A DNA stretch of 64,000 bases from UBA6898 sp964463135 (GCA_964463135.1 CAYXBA010000001.1:186001-250000), one strand, 5' to 3'. Numbered from the stretch's first letter, positions 16,714 through 25,967 are shown. Numbers and translations are program-made. The notes: generated by a model from the letters alone, not told the origin.

Positions 16714-18155
16714 GGATCGCCTGCGTCATCCTCGCCGCAGGTCAGGGCAAGAGAATGAAGTCTTCTCTGCCGAAGGTGCTCCACAGGGTCTGCGGCATGC
16801 CGATGCTGCAGTCAGTCATTGACACTGCCGTGAAACTGAAACCCGAACGCGTGATCGTTGTTGCCGGCAAACAGATCGATCTCCTCAAAAAAGAGATTGC
16901 TGCGTCCGGCATTCAGTTCATGCTCCAGAAAGAACCGAAAGGGACGGGCGACGCGCTGAAGAGCGCCATGCCGGCACTGAAAGGTTTCCGCGGAACAGTG
17001 ATCGTCCTGAACGGTGATGCCCCTCTGATCGAGCCGCAGACGATCAGGCGCCTTCTTTTGCTGCATCAGAAGAACAGGAATGTCGTTTCCGTGCTGTCGT
17101 TCCATGCTGAAGACCCAAGGGGATATGGCAGGATAGTCAGGGACAGGACGGGCAAATTCCTTGCTATCGTGGAGGAGAAGGATGCGGACAGCAGTCAGAA
17201 GAAGATCCATGAAGTGAACAGCGGCGTATATGCCATTAACCATGACGCCTGTTCTCTTCTTGGCCGGCTTGTTCTGAACAGACAGAAAGGCGAATATTAC
17301 CTGACCGACATCGTAGCTCTTTCGCTCAGGCAGGGCCTGCGGACATCTGCTTTTGACCTGGGCCGGGAGGAAGAGTTCATGGGCGTTAACACAAGGGAAG
17401 AACTGCTCAGGGCATCCGAGATCATGCGGCAGGGCATTGTCCGGAACTGTATCGCACGGGGAGTAAGCTTCCTTGATCCGGCCTCGGCATTTATCCATCC
17501 CCGTGCTACGGTCGGCAGGGACACGGTCATCTATCCGAATGTTCTTATTGAGGCGGGTACCACTATAGGAAGCGGCGTGACCATTTATCCAAATGTACGT
17601 ATCATCCGCAGCAGGATCGATAATTTTGCCGTGATCAAGGACTCGACGGTGATCGAAGATTCACATGTCAGCACCGGCGCATGCGTCGGACCCTTTGCAC
17701 ATATACGGCCCGGCTCAGAGATCGGGGCCTTTGCAAAGATCGGGAATTTTGTTGAGCTGAAAAAGGCGCTCATCGGGAAGGGTGCAAAGGCGTCTCATCT
17801 CAGTTATCTCGGGGATGCGGTGATCGGCCGTGATGTGAACATCGGTGCAGGCACCATAACCTGTAATTATGACGGAGAGAAAAAACATCAGACGATCATC
17901 GGTGACCAGGTCTTTGTCGGAAGCGACACGCAGTTCGTTGCACCGGTGAAGGTCGGCAAAGGTGCTTATATCGGCGCAGGATCAACGATCACCAGAGACG
18001 TTCTGCCGGGCGCTCTTGCAGTCAGCAGGACAGAACAAAAAAATATATCCGGATGGGCTGAAAAGCGAAATGCCAAGATCCGGCTCAAGGCGAAGGGTAA
18101 AGAGCAAAAGGCAGGCAGATCAAAGAAGAATATAGCCGGAGGGGCGAACATATGA
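16710..18155 (+). CDS. glmU: bifunctional GlcNAc-1-phosphate uridyltransferase / GlcN-1-P acetyltransferase GlmU
   Basis: Makes UDP-N-acetylglucosamine for peptidoglycan and lipid A. The uridyltransferase domain (residues 1-230) has LAAGQGKRMKSSLPKVLH, NGDAPLI and EVNSGVYA. The left-handed beta-helix acetyltransferase domain (residues about 250-450) has the hexapeptide repeats and HLSYLGDAVIG...NIGAGTITCNYDG with the catalytic His/Asn region. The C-terminal tail is Lys/Gly-rich and partly encoded by a 7-base-period repeat (18091-18117), so it looks like an extension acquired by repeat growth. glmS, the preceding pathway step, is the next gene. Confidence 0.97.
   Translation: MRIACVILAAGQGKRMKSSLPKVLHRVCGMPMLQSVIDTAVKLKPERVIVVAGKQIDLLKKEIAASGIQFMLQKEPKGTGDALKSAMPALKGFRGTVIVLNGDAPLIEPQTIRRLLLLHQKNRNVVSVLSFHAEDPRGYGRIVRDRTGKFLAIVEEKDADSSQKKIHEVNSGVYAINHDACSLLGRLVLNRQKGEYYLTDIVALSLRQGLRTSAFDLGREEEFMGVNTREELLRASEIMRQGIVRNCIARGVSFLDPASAFIHPRATVGRDTVIYPNVLIEAGTTIGSGVTIYPNVRIIRSRIDNFAVIKDSTVIEDSHVSTGACVGPFAHIRPGSEIGAFAKIGNFVELKKALIGKGAKASHLSYLGDAVIGRDVNIGAGTITCNYDGEKKHQTIIGDQVFVGSDTQFVAPVKVGKGAYIGAGSTITRDVLPGALAVSRTEQKNISGWAEKRNAKIRLKAKGKEQKAGRSKKNIAGGANI
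18091..18117 (+). repeat. 7-base-period array inside the glmU 3' end
   Basis: Units CGAAGGG-TAAAGAG-CAAAAGG-CAGGCA repeat with a strict 7-base spacing. Three units make 21 bases, so the reading frame is kept and the array is translated as a Lys/Gly/Gln tail. It resembles the array inside larC at 57152. Confidence 0.55.
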
Positions 18156-18171
18156 AACCTGTCTTTATTTT

Positions 18172-18200
18172 TTCACTCTTTACGCTTCACGCTTCACGAG
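18172..18200. repeat. 7-base-period array between glmU and glmS
   Basis: Four units TTCACTC-TTTACGC-TTCACGC-TTCACGA fill most of the 51-base gap between the two genes and reach to within seven bases of the glmS ATG. The reverse complement (GCGTGAA/GCGTAAA) is the same unit as in the array at 29881. Confidence 0.65.
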
Positions 18201-18206
18201 TTTGAT

Positions 18207-20033
18207 ATGTGCGGGATAATCGGCTATATCGGGAACCAAAATGCTGTTTCCCTCATGCTTGAGGGTCTGAAGCGGCTCGAATACCGCGGGTATGATTCAG
18301 CGGGCATAGCCTTCCATACCGATAAGGGCCTTGAGGTCGTGCGGTGCAAGGGCAAGATCAAGGAGCTCGCTGCGGTCGTCGAGCAAAGGAATCTTTCCAG
18401 CACCGCAGGCATAGGTCACACACGCTGGGCAACGCATGGGAAGCCCTCTGAGGAGAATGCCCATCCTCACCGCTCCGACGGCATTGTCATTGTGCATAAC
18501 GGCATTATCGAAAACTATCTGTCCCTCAGGAAGAAACTTCTGAACAAGGGATATGTCTTTACCTCTGATACGGATACCGAGGTGCTTTGTCATCTCATCA
18601 GGGATTATGCAGATGTTCTGCCCCTTGAAGAGGCTGTCAGGGCCGCACTCAGGGAAGTGAAGGGCGCGTATGCCATTGCCGTGGTCAGCGAAAAAGAACC
18701 GCACAAGATCGTGGGTGTGCGCAAGGACAGTCCCCTTGTTGTCGGTCTTGGCAAGGGCGAATTCTTTATTGCTTCGGACGTCCCGGCATTTCTGAGCCAC
18801 ACAAGGAACGTGATGTTCCTTGACGACGAGGAGATGGTGGTGATCACGCCGGAGGGGGTGTTGGTCACGACCCTTGAGGGCACCATGATCCAGAAGGAAG
18901 TGACGGCAATAACCTGGAGTCCTTCCATGGCCGAAAAGGGCGGATACCGACACTTTATGCTTAAGGAGATCTTTGAGCAGCCGCGCGCGGTCGGCGATAC
19001 GATGCGCGGACGCTTCTCTGCCGAGACCGGCGAGGTGAACCTTGAAGAGTTCGGCCTCTCGCCGGAGATCCTGTCAGGGATAAAGAAGGTCTATGTCGTT
19101 GCCTGCGGAACGTCGTGGCATGCAGGACTGATAGCCAAATATATGATCGAGGACCTGGCGCGCGTGCCGGTGGAAGTCGATATAGCCTCAGAGTTCAGGT
19201 ACCGGGACCCTCTCATTAACAGCGACAACCTTATGATCGTGATAACCCAGTCCGGAGAAACCGCGGACACGCTTGCTGCGCAGCGGGAGGCGAAGAGCAG
19301 GGGTGCCCGGACGCTCACGATCTGCAATGTCGTGGGAAGCACGTCTGCACGTGAGGCAGACGCTGTTTTCTATACGCACTCGGGGCCGGAAATAGGTGTT
19401 GCCTCGACCAAGGCGTTTCTGACCCAGGTCATGTCGCTCTATCTCCTTGCAATAGCCCTCGGTCAGACCGTGGGGACCCTGAGCAGGGAAAGGTCGAAGG
19501 AACTCCTGCAGGAGCTGCTTATGCTGCCGGGCAAGATAGAGAGGGCTCTTACTGCGGAGGAGAAGATCATGGCGATCGCGCGCGATTATTTCAAAGCACG
19601 CGGTTTTATCTATCTTGGCAGGGGGATCAATTTTCCGGTGGCTCTCGAAGGCGCGCTCAAGCTTAAGGAAATATCCTATATTCATGCCGAGGGATATCCT
19701 GCCGGCGAGATGAAGCACGGCCCGATCGCGCTCATCGATGAAGAACTGCCGGTTGTGGTGCTTGCGTCCGGGGACAAGCTCCAGGAAAAGATCATTACGA
19801 ATATTCAGGAGGTGAACAGCAGGGGCGGCCAGGTGATCGCCATTGCGAATGAAAGCAACGGTGAGGTCATTGATATCTCCCGGACCTGCATTATGGTGCC
19901 TGACACCAATCCCTATCTTCAGCCCATGCTTCTCGTTATTCCTCTCCAGATCCTTGCCTATCACATTGGGGTGCTCAGGGGATGCGATGTTGACCAGCCC
20001 AGGAACCTTGCCAAGAGTGTTACGGTTGAGTAG
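18207..20033 (+). CDS. glmS: glutamine-fructose-6-phosphate aminotransferase (isomerizing)
   Basis: Converts fructose-6-phosphate and glutamine to glucosamine-6-phosphate, the entry step to amino-sugar synthesis. The 608-residue protein starts MCGIIGYIG with the nucleophilic Cys2 of the class II glutaminase, followed by RLEYRGYDSAG, GHTRWATHGKPS and VHNGIIENY. Two SIS domains follow (CGTSWHAGLIAKY, ITQSGETADTLAA, STKAFLTQ) and the conserved C-terminus ends DVDQPRNLAKSVTVE. Adjacent to glmU, which completes UDP-GlcNAc synthesis. No glmS ribozyme was seen in the short upstream gap. Confidence 0.98.
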   Translation: MCGIIGYIGNQNAVSLMLEGLKRLEYRGYDSAGIAFHTDKGLEVVRCKGKIKELAAVVEQRNLSSTAGIGHTRWATHGKPSEENAHPHRSDGIVIVHNGIIENYLSLRKKLLNKGYVFTSDTDTEVLCHLIRDYADVLPLEEAVRAALREVKGAYAIAVVSEKEPHKIVGVRKDSPLVVGLGKGEFFIASDVPAFLSHTRNVMFLDDEEMVVITPEGVLVTTLEGTMIQKEVTAITWSPSMAEKGGYRHFMLKEIFEQPRAVGDTMRGRFSAETGEVNLEEFGLSPEILSGIKKVYVVACGTSWHAGLIAKYMIEDLARVPVEVDIASEFRYRDPLINSDNLMIVITQSGETADTLAAQREAKSRGARTLTICNVVGSTSAREADAVFYTHSGPEIGVASTKAFLTQVMSLYLLAIALGQTVGTLSRERSKELLQELLMLPGKIERALTAEEKIMAIARDYFKARGFIYLGRGINFPVALEGALKLKEISYIHAEGYPAGEMKHGPIALIDEELPVVVLASGDKLQEKIITNIQEVNSRGGQVIAIANESNGEVIDISRTCIMVPDTNPYLQPMLLVIPLQILAYHIGVLRGCDVDQPRNLAKSVTVE

Positions 20034-20126
20034 GCAAGTGCCCGGAAAGCCCGTGGTAAGTGGATTTGGAGAGGTCATATCTGGTATTCTATATCGTGCG
20101 GCAAATCGATGTATAAAGAGGTCCTC

Positions 20127-22223
20127 ATGCAAGATTTGAATCCCCAGCAAAAACAGGCTTTGGAAATCACGGATGGTCCGATCCTTGTCCTGGCAGGTGC
20201 GGGCAGCGGAAAGACCCGGGTTATCACCCATAAGTTTGCCCATCTGGTAAAGAGCAAAAAGCTGTCTTCCGATTCCATCCTCAGCGTGACCTTTACGAAC
20301 AAGGCTGCCAACGAGATGAAGGAACGGGTGAGGGCCCTGCTGGGCAAGGAGATGAGATCATCCTGGATCGGAACGCTCCATTCGCAATGCAGCAGGATGC
20401 TGCGCAAGGATATCAATGCCCTTGGTTACGGCAATGACTTTTCGATCTATGATGAGGATGACCGCTGCACGCTCATCAGGCATATTCTCAAGGAGTTCAA
20501 GATCTATGAAGCGTTGTACAAGGGTGTTTCTTCCCGGATGAACCTTCTGAAGGCGGCACTCGTAGGTCCGGAGGAATTCCTCTCTGCGGGCGAAGGTTTT
20601 GGTTTTGACGAAAAGCTGGCCAAGGTCTATGTACGCTATCAGGACGAACTGAAACGGTCGAATGCCGTTGATTTTGATGACCTCATCATGCTGACGGTCA
20701 AGATGCTTAAAGAGAATCCCAAGATACTCGAGCGCTATCAGGAACAATTCCCCTATGTGCTGGTTGATGAGTTCCAGGACCTTAATTATGCCCAGTATCA
20801 GCTGGTAAAACTGCTGGCGCAGAAGAACAGGAACATCTGTGCTGTCGGCGACGACGACCAGAGCATCTATAAGTTCAGGGGCGCTGATGTCAAGCATATC
20901 CTCAATTTTGAGAAGGACTTCCCCAAGACCAGGGTAGTGCGGCTGGAAAGGAACTACCGCTCCACGCAGAACATCCTTGATGTTTCCCATGCGATCATTT
21001 CGATGATCGACAACCGGAAAAGCAAGAAGCTCTGGACAGAGCGCGGGACCGGCGAGATGGTCAATTTCTGCTGGCTTACCTCGGAAGAGGAGGAGGCAAA
21101 GCATATTGCCAAGGTCATCAAGGAGCTGTATCTCAAGGGGTCCTACGCGTACAAGGACATAGGCATCCTGTACCGGGTGAACCTCCAGTCGCGTGCCATT
21201 GAAGACGCGCTTCGTGAGGCAGGGCTGCCCTATCATATTGTCGGCGGCGTCAGTTTTTATCAGAGAAAAGAGGTCAAGGACCTCATCGCGTACATGCGTC
21301 TTGTGCTGAACCATGAGGACAATGTAAGCCTGAGAAGGATCATCAATACCCCTGCGCGGGGCATCGGCGCCGCAACTCTGACGAAGATAGAGAACGAGGC
21401 CAGGAAGAAGTCAATCTGTCTGTATGATGCCATAAAGATCGGCATCAAGGGCAATGGCATCATTGCCTCCACCCGGGAAAAACTGAGCTCATTCGTTACG
21501 CTCATAGACAAACTTTCTTCCGTGCATTACAAGAACGCGGGCGACCTGCTTAAGGCGATCACGGAAAAGATCGATTGTCTGGGCCGGCTTGACGACGAGA
21601 GAAAGCAAAACGTGGTCGAACTGATTGCATCCGGCGAAGGGCGGGACATGCAGGATTTTCTTGATAAGGTCTCGCTCATGTCCAGCCATGAGCAGTCTTC
21701 CGGCGGCAATCTTATTTCGCTGATGACGCTGCATAATGCAAAGGGTCTTGAGTTCCCCGTGGTCTTTCTTTCCGGCATGGAAGAAGGTCTGCTTCCCTAC
21801 TTCAAGTCGATCGGGAACCCTGAAGAGGTTGCGGAGGAAAGAAGGCTCTGTTACGTCGGCATGACGAGAGCGAAGGATGTTCTTTTCCTGTCCGGCGCAC
21901 GGAAGAGGAAGCTCTATGCAAAGCTGCAGGAACAGGAACCGTCCCGCTTTCTGAAAGACCTGCCGAAAGAATCCTGCAGATGGATCGAGAAGATATCCGC
22001 ACCCCAGACGATCAAGGTTGTCTGCGACAACCGGAAGAAATACGAGGTCAAGAAGACGCATGTTCCTTTTGCCGCCGGCTGCAGGGTCAAACATCCTGTT
22101 TGGGGCGTTGGTGTTGTACGCGACTGTTATGGAGACGGCGAGGAGCAGAAGGTCATGGTCAACTTTCCCCAGATCGGGCTAAAGCGGTTGTCGCTTAAAA
22201 TGGCAAACCTGACCAAGATCTGA
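20127..22223 (+). CDS. pcrA: UvrD/PcrA-type superfamily 1 DNA helicase
   Basis: A 698-residue 3'-5' helicase for repair and for clearing replication obstacles. The helicase motifs occur in order: LNPQQKQAL (Q motif), GAGSGKT (I), VTFTNKAANEMKER (Ia), VDEFQDLNYAQ (II), GDDDQSIYKFRGA (III), ERNYRS (IV), LMTLHNAKGLEFPVVFL (V) and EERRLCYVGMTRAK (VI). The C-terminus ends in a Tudor-like PcrA tail (CRVKHPVWGVGVV). An upstream ATG exists at 20109, but GAGG five bases before 20127 and the normal family start MQDLNPQQ support the later one. gatC starts five bases after the stop. Confidence 0.95.
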   Translation: MQDLNPQQKQALEITDGPILVLAGAGSGKTRVITHKFAHLVKSKKLSSDSILSVTFTNKAANEMKERVRALLGKEMRSSWIGTLHSQCSRMLRKDINALGYGNDFSIYDEDDRCTLIRHILKEFKIYEALYKGVSSRMNLLKAALVGPEEFLSAGEGFGFDEKLAKVYVRYQDELKRSNAVDFDDLIMLTVKMLKENPKILERYQEQFPYVLVDEFQDLNYAQYQLVKLLAQKNRNICAVGDDDQSIYKFRGADVKHILNFEKDFPKTRVVRLERNYRSTQNILDVSHAIISMIDNRKSKKLWTERGTGEMVNFCWLTSEEEEAKHIAKVIKELYLKGSYAYKDIGILYRVNLQSRAIEDALREAGLPYHIVGGVSFYQRKEVKDLIAYMRLVLNHEDNVSLRRIINTPARGIGAATLTKIENEARKKSICLYDAIKIGIKGNGIIASTREKLSSFVTLIDKLSSVHYKNAGDLLKAITEKIDCLGRLDDERKQNVVELIASGEGRDMQDFLDKVSLMSSHEQSSGGNLISLMTLHNAKGLEFPVVFLSGMEEGLLPYFKSIGNPEEVAEERRLCYVGMTRAKDVLFLSGARKRKLYAKLQEQEPSRFLKDLPKESCRWIEKISAPQTIKVVCDNRKKYEVKKTHVPFAAGCRVKHPVWGVGVVRDCYGDGEEQKVMVNFPQIGLKRLSLKMANLTKI

Positions 22224-22228
22224 TTCCC

Positions 22229-22507
22229 ATGAACATTTCGATCGAACATCTCTCCCGGCTGGCACGGCTGGCACTTACCGAAGAGGAAAAATCCCGGTAT
22301 GAAAGCCAGCTTGACAATATCCTGCGGTACGTGGAAAAACTGAACGAGCTCGATACCGCCGGTATCGAACCCACCTCACATGTTATCGCGATCAGCAATG
22401 TCATGCGGGAGGACCGGGTGAGGCCGTCTCTGAACAGGGAGGCTGCCCTGATGAACGCGCCGGACAAAACAGACGCTTTTTACCGCGTACCGAAGATAAT
22501 AGAATAG
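22229..22507 (+). CDS. gatC: Asp-tRNA(Asn)/Glu-tRNA(Gln) amidotransferase subunit C
   Basis: The 92-residue small subunit of the GatCAB transamidase, which amidates misacylated tRNAs. Family pattern visible: HLSRLARLALTEEEKSRYESQLDNILRYVEKLNELDT, then the extended segment with MREDRVRPSLNREAALMNAP and the C-terminal FYRVPKIIE. It follows pcrA by five bases. gatA and gatB are not adjacent; the next gene is panD. Confidence 0.94.
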   Translation: MNISIEHLSRLARLALTEEEKSRYESQLDNILRYVEKLNELDTAGIEPTSHVIAISNVMREDRVRPSLNREAALMNAPDKTDAFYRVPKIIE

Positions 22508-22516
22508 GAGAATCAT

Positions 22517-22551
22517 GTTCAACGTTCAAATTTCAACGTTCAACGTTCGTC
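22517..22551. repeat. 7-base-period array (GTTCAAC type) after gatC
   Basis: Five consecutive units GTTCAAC-GTTCAAA-TTTCAAC-GTTCAAC-GTTCGTC in the gatC-panD gap. Same period but a different unit sequence from the TTCACGC arrays. Confidence 0.65.
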
Positions 22552-22601
22552 AAGTGCTGTGCCCTTCGCTCTTTGTTTTCCGTGACGTAGTTATTTCTCC
22601 A

Positions 22602-22632
22602 CTCATTACGCGTCACGCGTCTCGCATCACGG
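22602..22632. repeat. 7-base-period array (CGCGTCA type) before panD
   Basis: Units CTCATTA-CGCGTCA-CGCGTCT-CGCATCA-CGG, only 11 bases from the panD ribosome site. A second array in the same 144-base gap, separated from the first by about 50 unique bases. Confidence 0.6.
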
Positions 22633-22651
22633 TATGTATTGCGGAGGCAGC

Positions 22652-23011
22652 ATGCTGAGGTGTATGCTCAGGACAAAGATCCATATGGCAACGGTCACGG
22701 AATCCAACCTTGCCTATGTGGGGAGCATCACGATCGACCAATCGATCCTCAGGGAGACCGATATCCTTCCCTACGAACAGGTGATGATCAGCAATATGAA
22801 TAACGGCGAACGGTTCGAGACCTATGTCATCCCCGGCAAGAAGAAAGGCGAGATCTGTCTGAACGGCCCTACTGCCCGCAAAGGGGCTGTCGGTGATAAG
22901 ATAATTATTTTTTGCTACAGCTACTTTGACGATGTCCGGGCGAAAGAGCTCAAGCCGAGGATCGTTTTTCTCGATGCGAAGAACCGGATCGCGAAGAAGA
23001 TAAAAAAGTAG
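22652..23011 (+). CDS. panD: aspartate 1-decarboxylase proenzyme
   Basis: Makes beta-alanine for pantothenate and coenzyme A synthesis. The 119-residue proenzyme has the self-cleavage site Gly-Ser in LAYVGSITID; the serine becomes the pyruvoyl group. Downstream motifs NGERFETYVIPG and LNGPTARKGAVGDKIIIFCY match the family. An earlier in-frame ATG at 22634 would add six residues, but MLRCMLRTKIHMATVTE matches the standard family start and has GGAGG upstream. A bidirectional terminator follows. Confidence 0.96.
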   Translation: MLRCMLRTKIHMATVTESNLAYVGSITIDQSILRETDILPYEQVMISNMNNGERFETYVIPGKKKGEICLNGPTARKGAVGDKIIIFCYSYFDDVRAKELKPRIVFLDAKNRIAKKIKK

Positions 23012-23058
23012 CAGGGACATTTTTCCCGGATATTGCTGCGGCATGTCTCAAAGAAAAA

Positions 23059-23092
23059 GGGCCGCTCGGCTTTCCCGAGCGGCCCTTTTTTT
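23059..23092. terminator. bidirectional intrinsic terminator between panD and degP
   Basis: An 11-base-pair GC-rich stem (23059-23069 with 23075-23085), seven T on the right and five A on the left, so it can stop transcription from both convergent genes. Confidence 0.93.
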
Positions 23093-23104
23093 GATCACAC
23101 GACC

Positions 23105-24574
23105 CTATTTCTGTGAAAGCGTTATGAAGAGGGAGGTCCCTGCCCGGTAAATGAGCAGGAGAACAGACTCGTCCTTCTTGATCTTGCTGACCACGTCCTT
23201 ATAGCTCTTCACATCGGTTATCCTCTTCCGGTTGATCTCCTGGATCACATCTCCCGGCGTCAGCGCGCCTGCAGCGATACTGCCCTCTTCAATGTCACTG
23301 ACGATAACCCCCTTGATCTTGTCAGGGACTCGCAGTTTTTTTGCCAGCTCCGGGCTCATATCCTGGACAGAGACTCCCTTGAGCGCATTCAGAACATCTG
23401 CGGCTTCTATGGGCTGCTGGGTATCAGACGGCAGTTCGCCGATGGTGATCATCATGGTCATTGCCTTGCCGTCCCGTAATACCTTTATCGTATGCTGTTC
23501 ACCGGGTTGCGTATTTGCGACCATATTTCTGAGGACATAGGGTTCTTCGATCTTTTTGCCTTCATACTCGAAAATAATGTCGCCCCTCTGCAGTCCGGCC
23601 TTTTCAGCAGGACCGTTCTCGGCAACATCTCCGACCAGTGCACCGACCTCATCCTTCAGGTTAAACTGCTTTGCCAGTTCCGGCGTCACCTTCTGGATCG
23701 AAACGCCGAGCCAGCCTCTGACAACCTTGCCTTTTGCAATAAGACTCTCCATGATCGACTTCACCATGTTGCTCGGAATAGCAAAGCCGATTCCCTGATA
23801 CCCGCCGCTTGTGCTGTATATCGCGGTATTGATGCCTATGACCTCGCCTCTGACATTGACGAGAGCCCCGCCTGAGTTGCCGGGGTTGATGGCCGCGTCT
23901 GTCTGTATAAAGTCCTCGTAATCAGCGATGCCGACATTTGCCCTTCCGAGGGCGCTTACGATGCCCATGGTAACCGTTTGATTGAGGCCGAAAGGATTGC
24001 CGACAGCAAGGACCACCTCGCCTACCTTCAGTCTGTCCGAGTTTCCCCACGGCACAGTAGGCAGGTCCTTTGCGTCGATCTTTACAACTGCTATCTCGGT
24101 CTTCAGATCAGATCCGATCACCCGTCCGATGAATTCTCTCTTGTCTGTCAGGGTCACCTTGATCTCATCCGCATCCTTGACAACATGTGAATTGGTGATG
24201 ATATAACCTTCAGAAGATACGATAACGCCGGAGCCGAGGCCTGATGACTTCTGCTCCCTGGGCTGCTGTCTCTGATGCCCGAACTGGTCACCGAAGAACC
24301 GTTTGAAGAAGGGGTCATCAAGAAAAGGGTCCTGAGCACTGCCGACCTTGACCGTTCTGGTCGTCAGAATATTTACAATCCCCGGCTTTACCGAGGCGGT
24401 GACCTCTGCCATAGCCGTGCCTGTCCTGGTCAGCAGGTCAACAGACTGTTCGGATATCCCGGGTCCCTGGGCATCGGACACGGTGGCCTGGACCATAGGT
24501 GTCAGCGCCAGAACGGCTATGAATAAGGGAAAATAGCGCGCTGCTCTGTTCGAGATTGCTGAATAAAAAGACAT
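23105..24574 (-). CDS. degP: Do-family periplasmic serine protease (DegP/HtrA)
   Basis: A 489-residue periplasmic protease-chaperone. A signal peptide (YFPLFIAVLALTPMVQA) is followed by the trypsin-like domain with His in ITNSHVVKDADEI, Asp in LKTEIAVVKID and Ser in NPGNSGGALVN. Two PDZ domains follow (about residues 285-370 and 395-485). The Gln-rich LA loop (FGHQRQQPREQKSSG) is present. An earlier in-frame ATG at 24598 exists, but the GAGGAGG ribosome site directly precedes the ATG at 24574. Convergent with panD; divergent from mlaA across 274 bases with no other gene. Confidence 0.96.
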   Translation of the reverse strand: MSFYSAISNRAARYFPLFIAVLALTPMVQATVSDAQGPGISEQSVDLLTRTGTAMAEVTASVKPGIVNILTTRTVKVGSAQDPFLDDPFFKRFFGDQFGHQRQQPREQKSSGLGSGVIVSSEGYIITNSHVVKDADEIKVTLTDKREFIGRVIGSDLKTEIAVVKIDAKDLPTVPWGNSDRLKVGEVVLAVGNPFGLNQTVTMGIVSALGRANVGIADYEDFIQTDAAINPGNSGGALVNVRGEVIGINTAIYSTSGGYQGIGFAIPSNMVKSIMESLIAKGKVVRGWLGVSIQKVTPELAKQFNLKDEVGALVGDVAENGPAEKAGLQRGDIIFEYEGKKIEEPYVLRNMVANTQPGEQHTIKVLRDGKAMTMMITIGELPSDTQQPIEAADVLNALKGVSVQDMSPELAKKLRVPDKIKGVIVSDIEEGSIAAGALTPGDVIQEINRKRITDVKSYKDVVSKIKKDESVLLLIYRAGTSLFITLSQK

Positions 24575-24848
24575 GAAAACCTCCTCATACTGGTTCATAC
24601 CATGAAACGCTTTACGGGCAGAAAAGTTTCGGTTCTTCCTGCCGCCTGGAACGGTACAAATAGGAAAAAACCGTCAAAAGTCAGCCGGAACATCCGTGGC
24701 ACTTTTCGCCGCAAAAACGGGCGGAGTATAGCTGCTCCCTATTAAGAAAATATATAACATCCCTGCCCTGTTAGTCAAAAAACACAATTTGTAGTAGAAT
24801 AGCACGTACAAGGATTTTAAAAACTATTTGAAAAGGCCGGTAACCCGT

Positions 24849-25949
24849 ATGAAAAGAAATAAGAGATTAAATTTGCCATTTATCACATTCCTGGTAGTCT
24901 GCCTGTTCTTTATGGTGGGATCTTCCCGTCTGCTTCATGCGGCAGAACCAGTCATTGAGGTCAACGCTGCGAACGTACCTGCCGCTCCTGCAGCAGCGCA
25001 GGATGATCTGTCGGCCGCGCCCGAGGTTTCTGCACAATCCTATTATGTCGTTAATGACGATCTCTATCTCCTTATGCAGAAACCGATGGCAAAGGCATAC
25101 GGCGCTTTTGCCATAGTGCCGGTAATGGTTTCCGATGCTGCCGGCCCCAATGCCACGGATGCAGACATTGCAGGACTCGCACCTGAAGAAGCCGGGCATG
25201 CTGACGCAGGCTTTGACCCTGAGAGTGCGGATAAGGGGCGCGGGGGCCTTCAGGGAACAGAGATAGCGATGAATTTGAATTTCAAGGGCGAAGACGAAAC
25301 AAAAGAGGATCTCGCTCCGGTCATTGAAGCTCCCCAGGAAAATAATGATATCGCTGACCCGCTTGAACCTTTGAACCGCGTCTTTTTTACCTTTAATGAT
25401 AAATTCTATTTCTGGGCACTGAAGCCGGTTGCCAGTGCCTATGGTTTCATCGTGCCGGAATGGGGACGGACGAGAGTAAAAAATGTATTTGAGAACATAC
25501 AGGCCCCCATACGGCTGGTCAATGCGCTCCTGCAGCTCAAAATGCACAAGTTTGGAGCAGAATTCGCAAAGTTCGTTCTGAACAGCACGGTCGGCATTGG
25601 CGGTTTATTTGATATCGCTTCCAGGCACCCTGAGCTCAAGACGAAAGGGGAGGACCTGGGCCAGACATTCGGCTCTTATGGCATTGGGGAAGGGTTCTAT
25701 CTTGTTTTGCCGTTCCTGGGGCCGTCTTCCCTGCGGGATGCGGTAGGCACAGTCGGTGACAGTTTCCTTGACCCGATATCGTATATAACGCCGCTGCGGG
25801 ATGCGGTTGCCGTGCGCTCCGGCGATCTTGTCAATGATACTTCATTCAAGATCGGCGACTATGAAGACATCAAGGAATCTGCATTGGACCCCTATCTTGC
25901 GATCCGGGATATCTATAAGCAGCTCAGAAGAACCAGGGTCCGCGAGTAA
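24849..25949 (+). CDS. mlaA: MlaA/VacJ-family phospholipid transport protein with a long N-terminal extension
   Basis: Outer-membrane component of the Mla system that removes misplaced phospholipids. The VacJ domain starts near residue 168 (DPLEPLNRVFFTFNDKFYFWALKPVASAYG) and runs to the C-terminus with NVFENIQAPIRLVNALLQ, LNSTVGIGGLFDIAS and GEDLGQTFGSYGIGEG. The first 165 residues are unusual: a signal peptide without a convincing lipobox (it ends LLHAAEP), then an acidic Ala-rich linker containing, at residues 69-91, a degenerate copy of the VacJ helix at 183-203. An upstream TTG at 24828 could add seven residues. Convergent with mlaC, its pathway partner. Confidence 0.92.
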   Translation: MKRNKRLNLPFITFLVVCLFFMVGSSRLLHAAEPVIEVNAANVPAAPAAAQDDLSAAPEVSAQSYYVVNDDLYLLMQKPMAKAYGAFAIVPVMVSDAAGPNATDADIAGLAPEEAGHADAGFDPESADKGRGGLQGTEIAMNLNFKGEDETKEDLAPVIEAPQENNDIADPLEPLNRVFFTFNDKFYFWALKPVASAYGFIVPEWGRTRVKNVFENIQAPIRLVNALLQLKMHKFGAEFAKFVLNSTVGIGGLFDIASRHPELKTKGEDLGQTFGSYGIGEGFYLVLPFLGPSSLRDAVGTVGDSFLDPISYITPLRDAVAVRSGDLVNDTSFKIGDYEDIKESALDPYLAIRDIYKQLRRTRVRE

Positions 25950-25967
25950 TGCCGGGTCCCTACTGCT

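Noticed and set aside
18156..18206. glmS ribozyme upstream of glmS
   Set aside because: The gap is only 51 bases and mostly heptad repeat; none of the ribozyme's conserved elements is present.
19188..20243. 351-codon open frame on the minus strand
   Set aside because: Shadow of glmS and pcrA; no motif or start signal.
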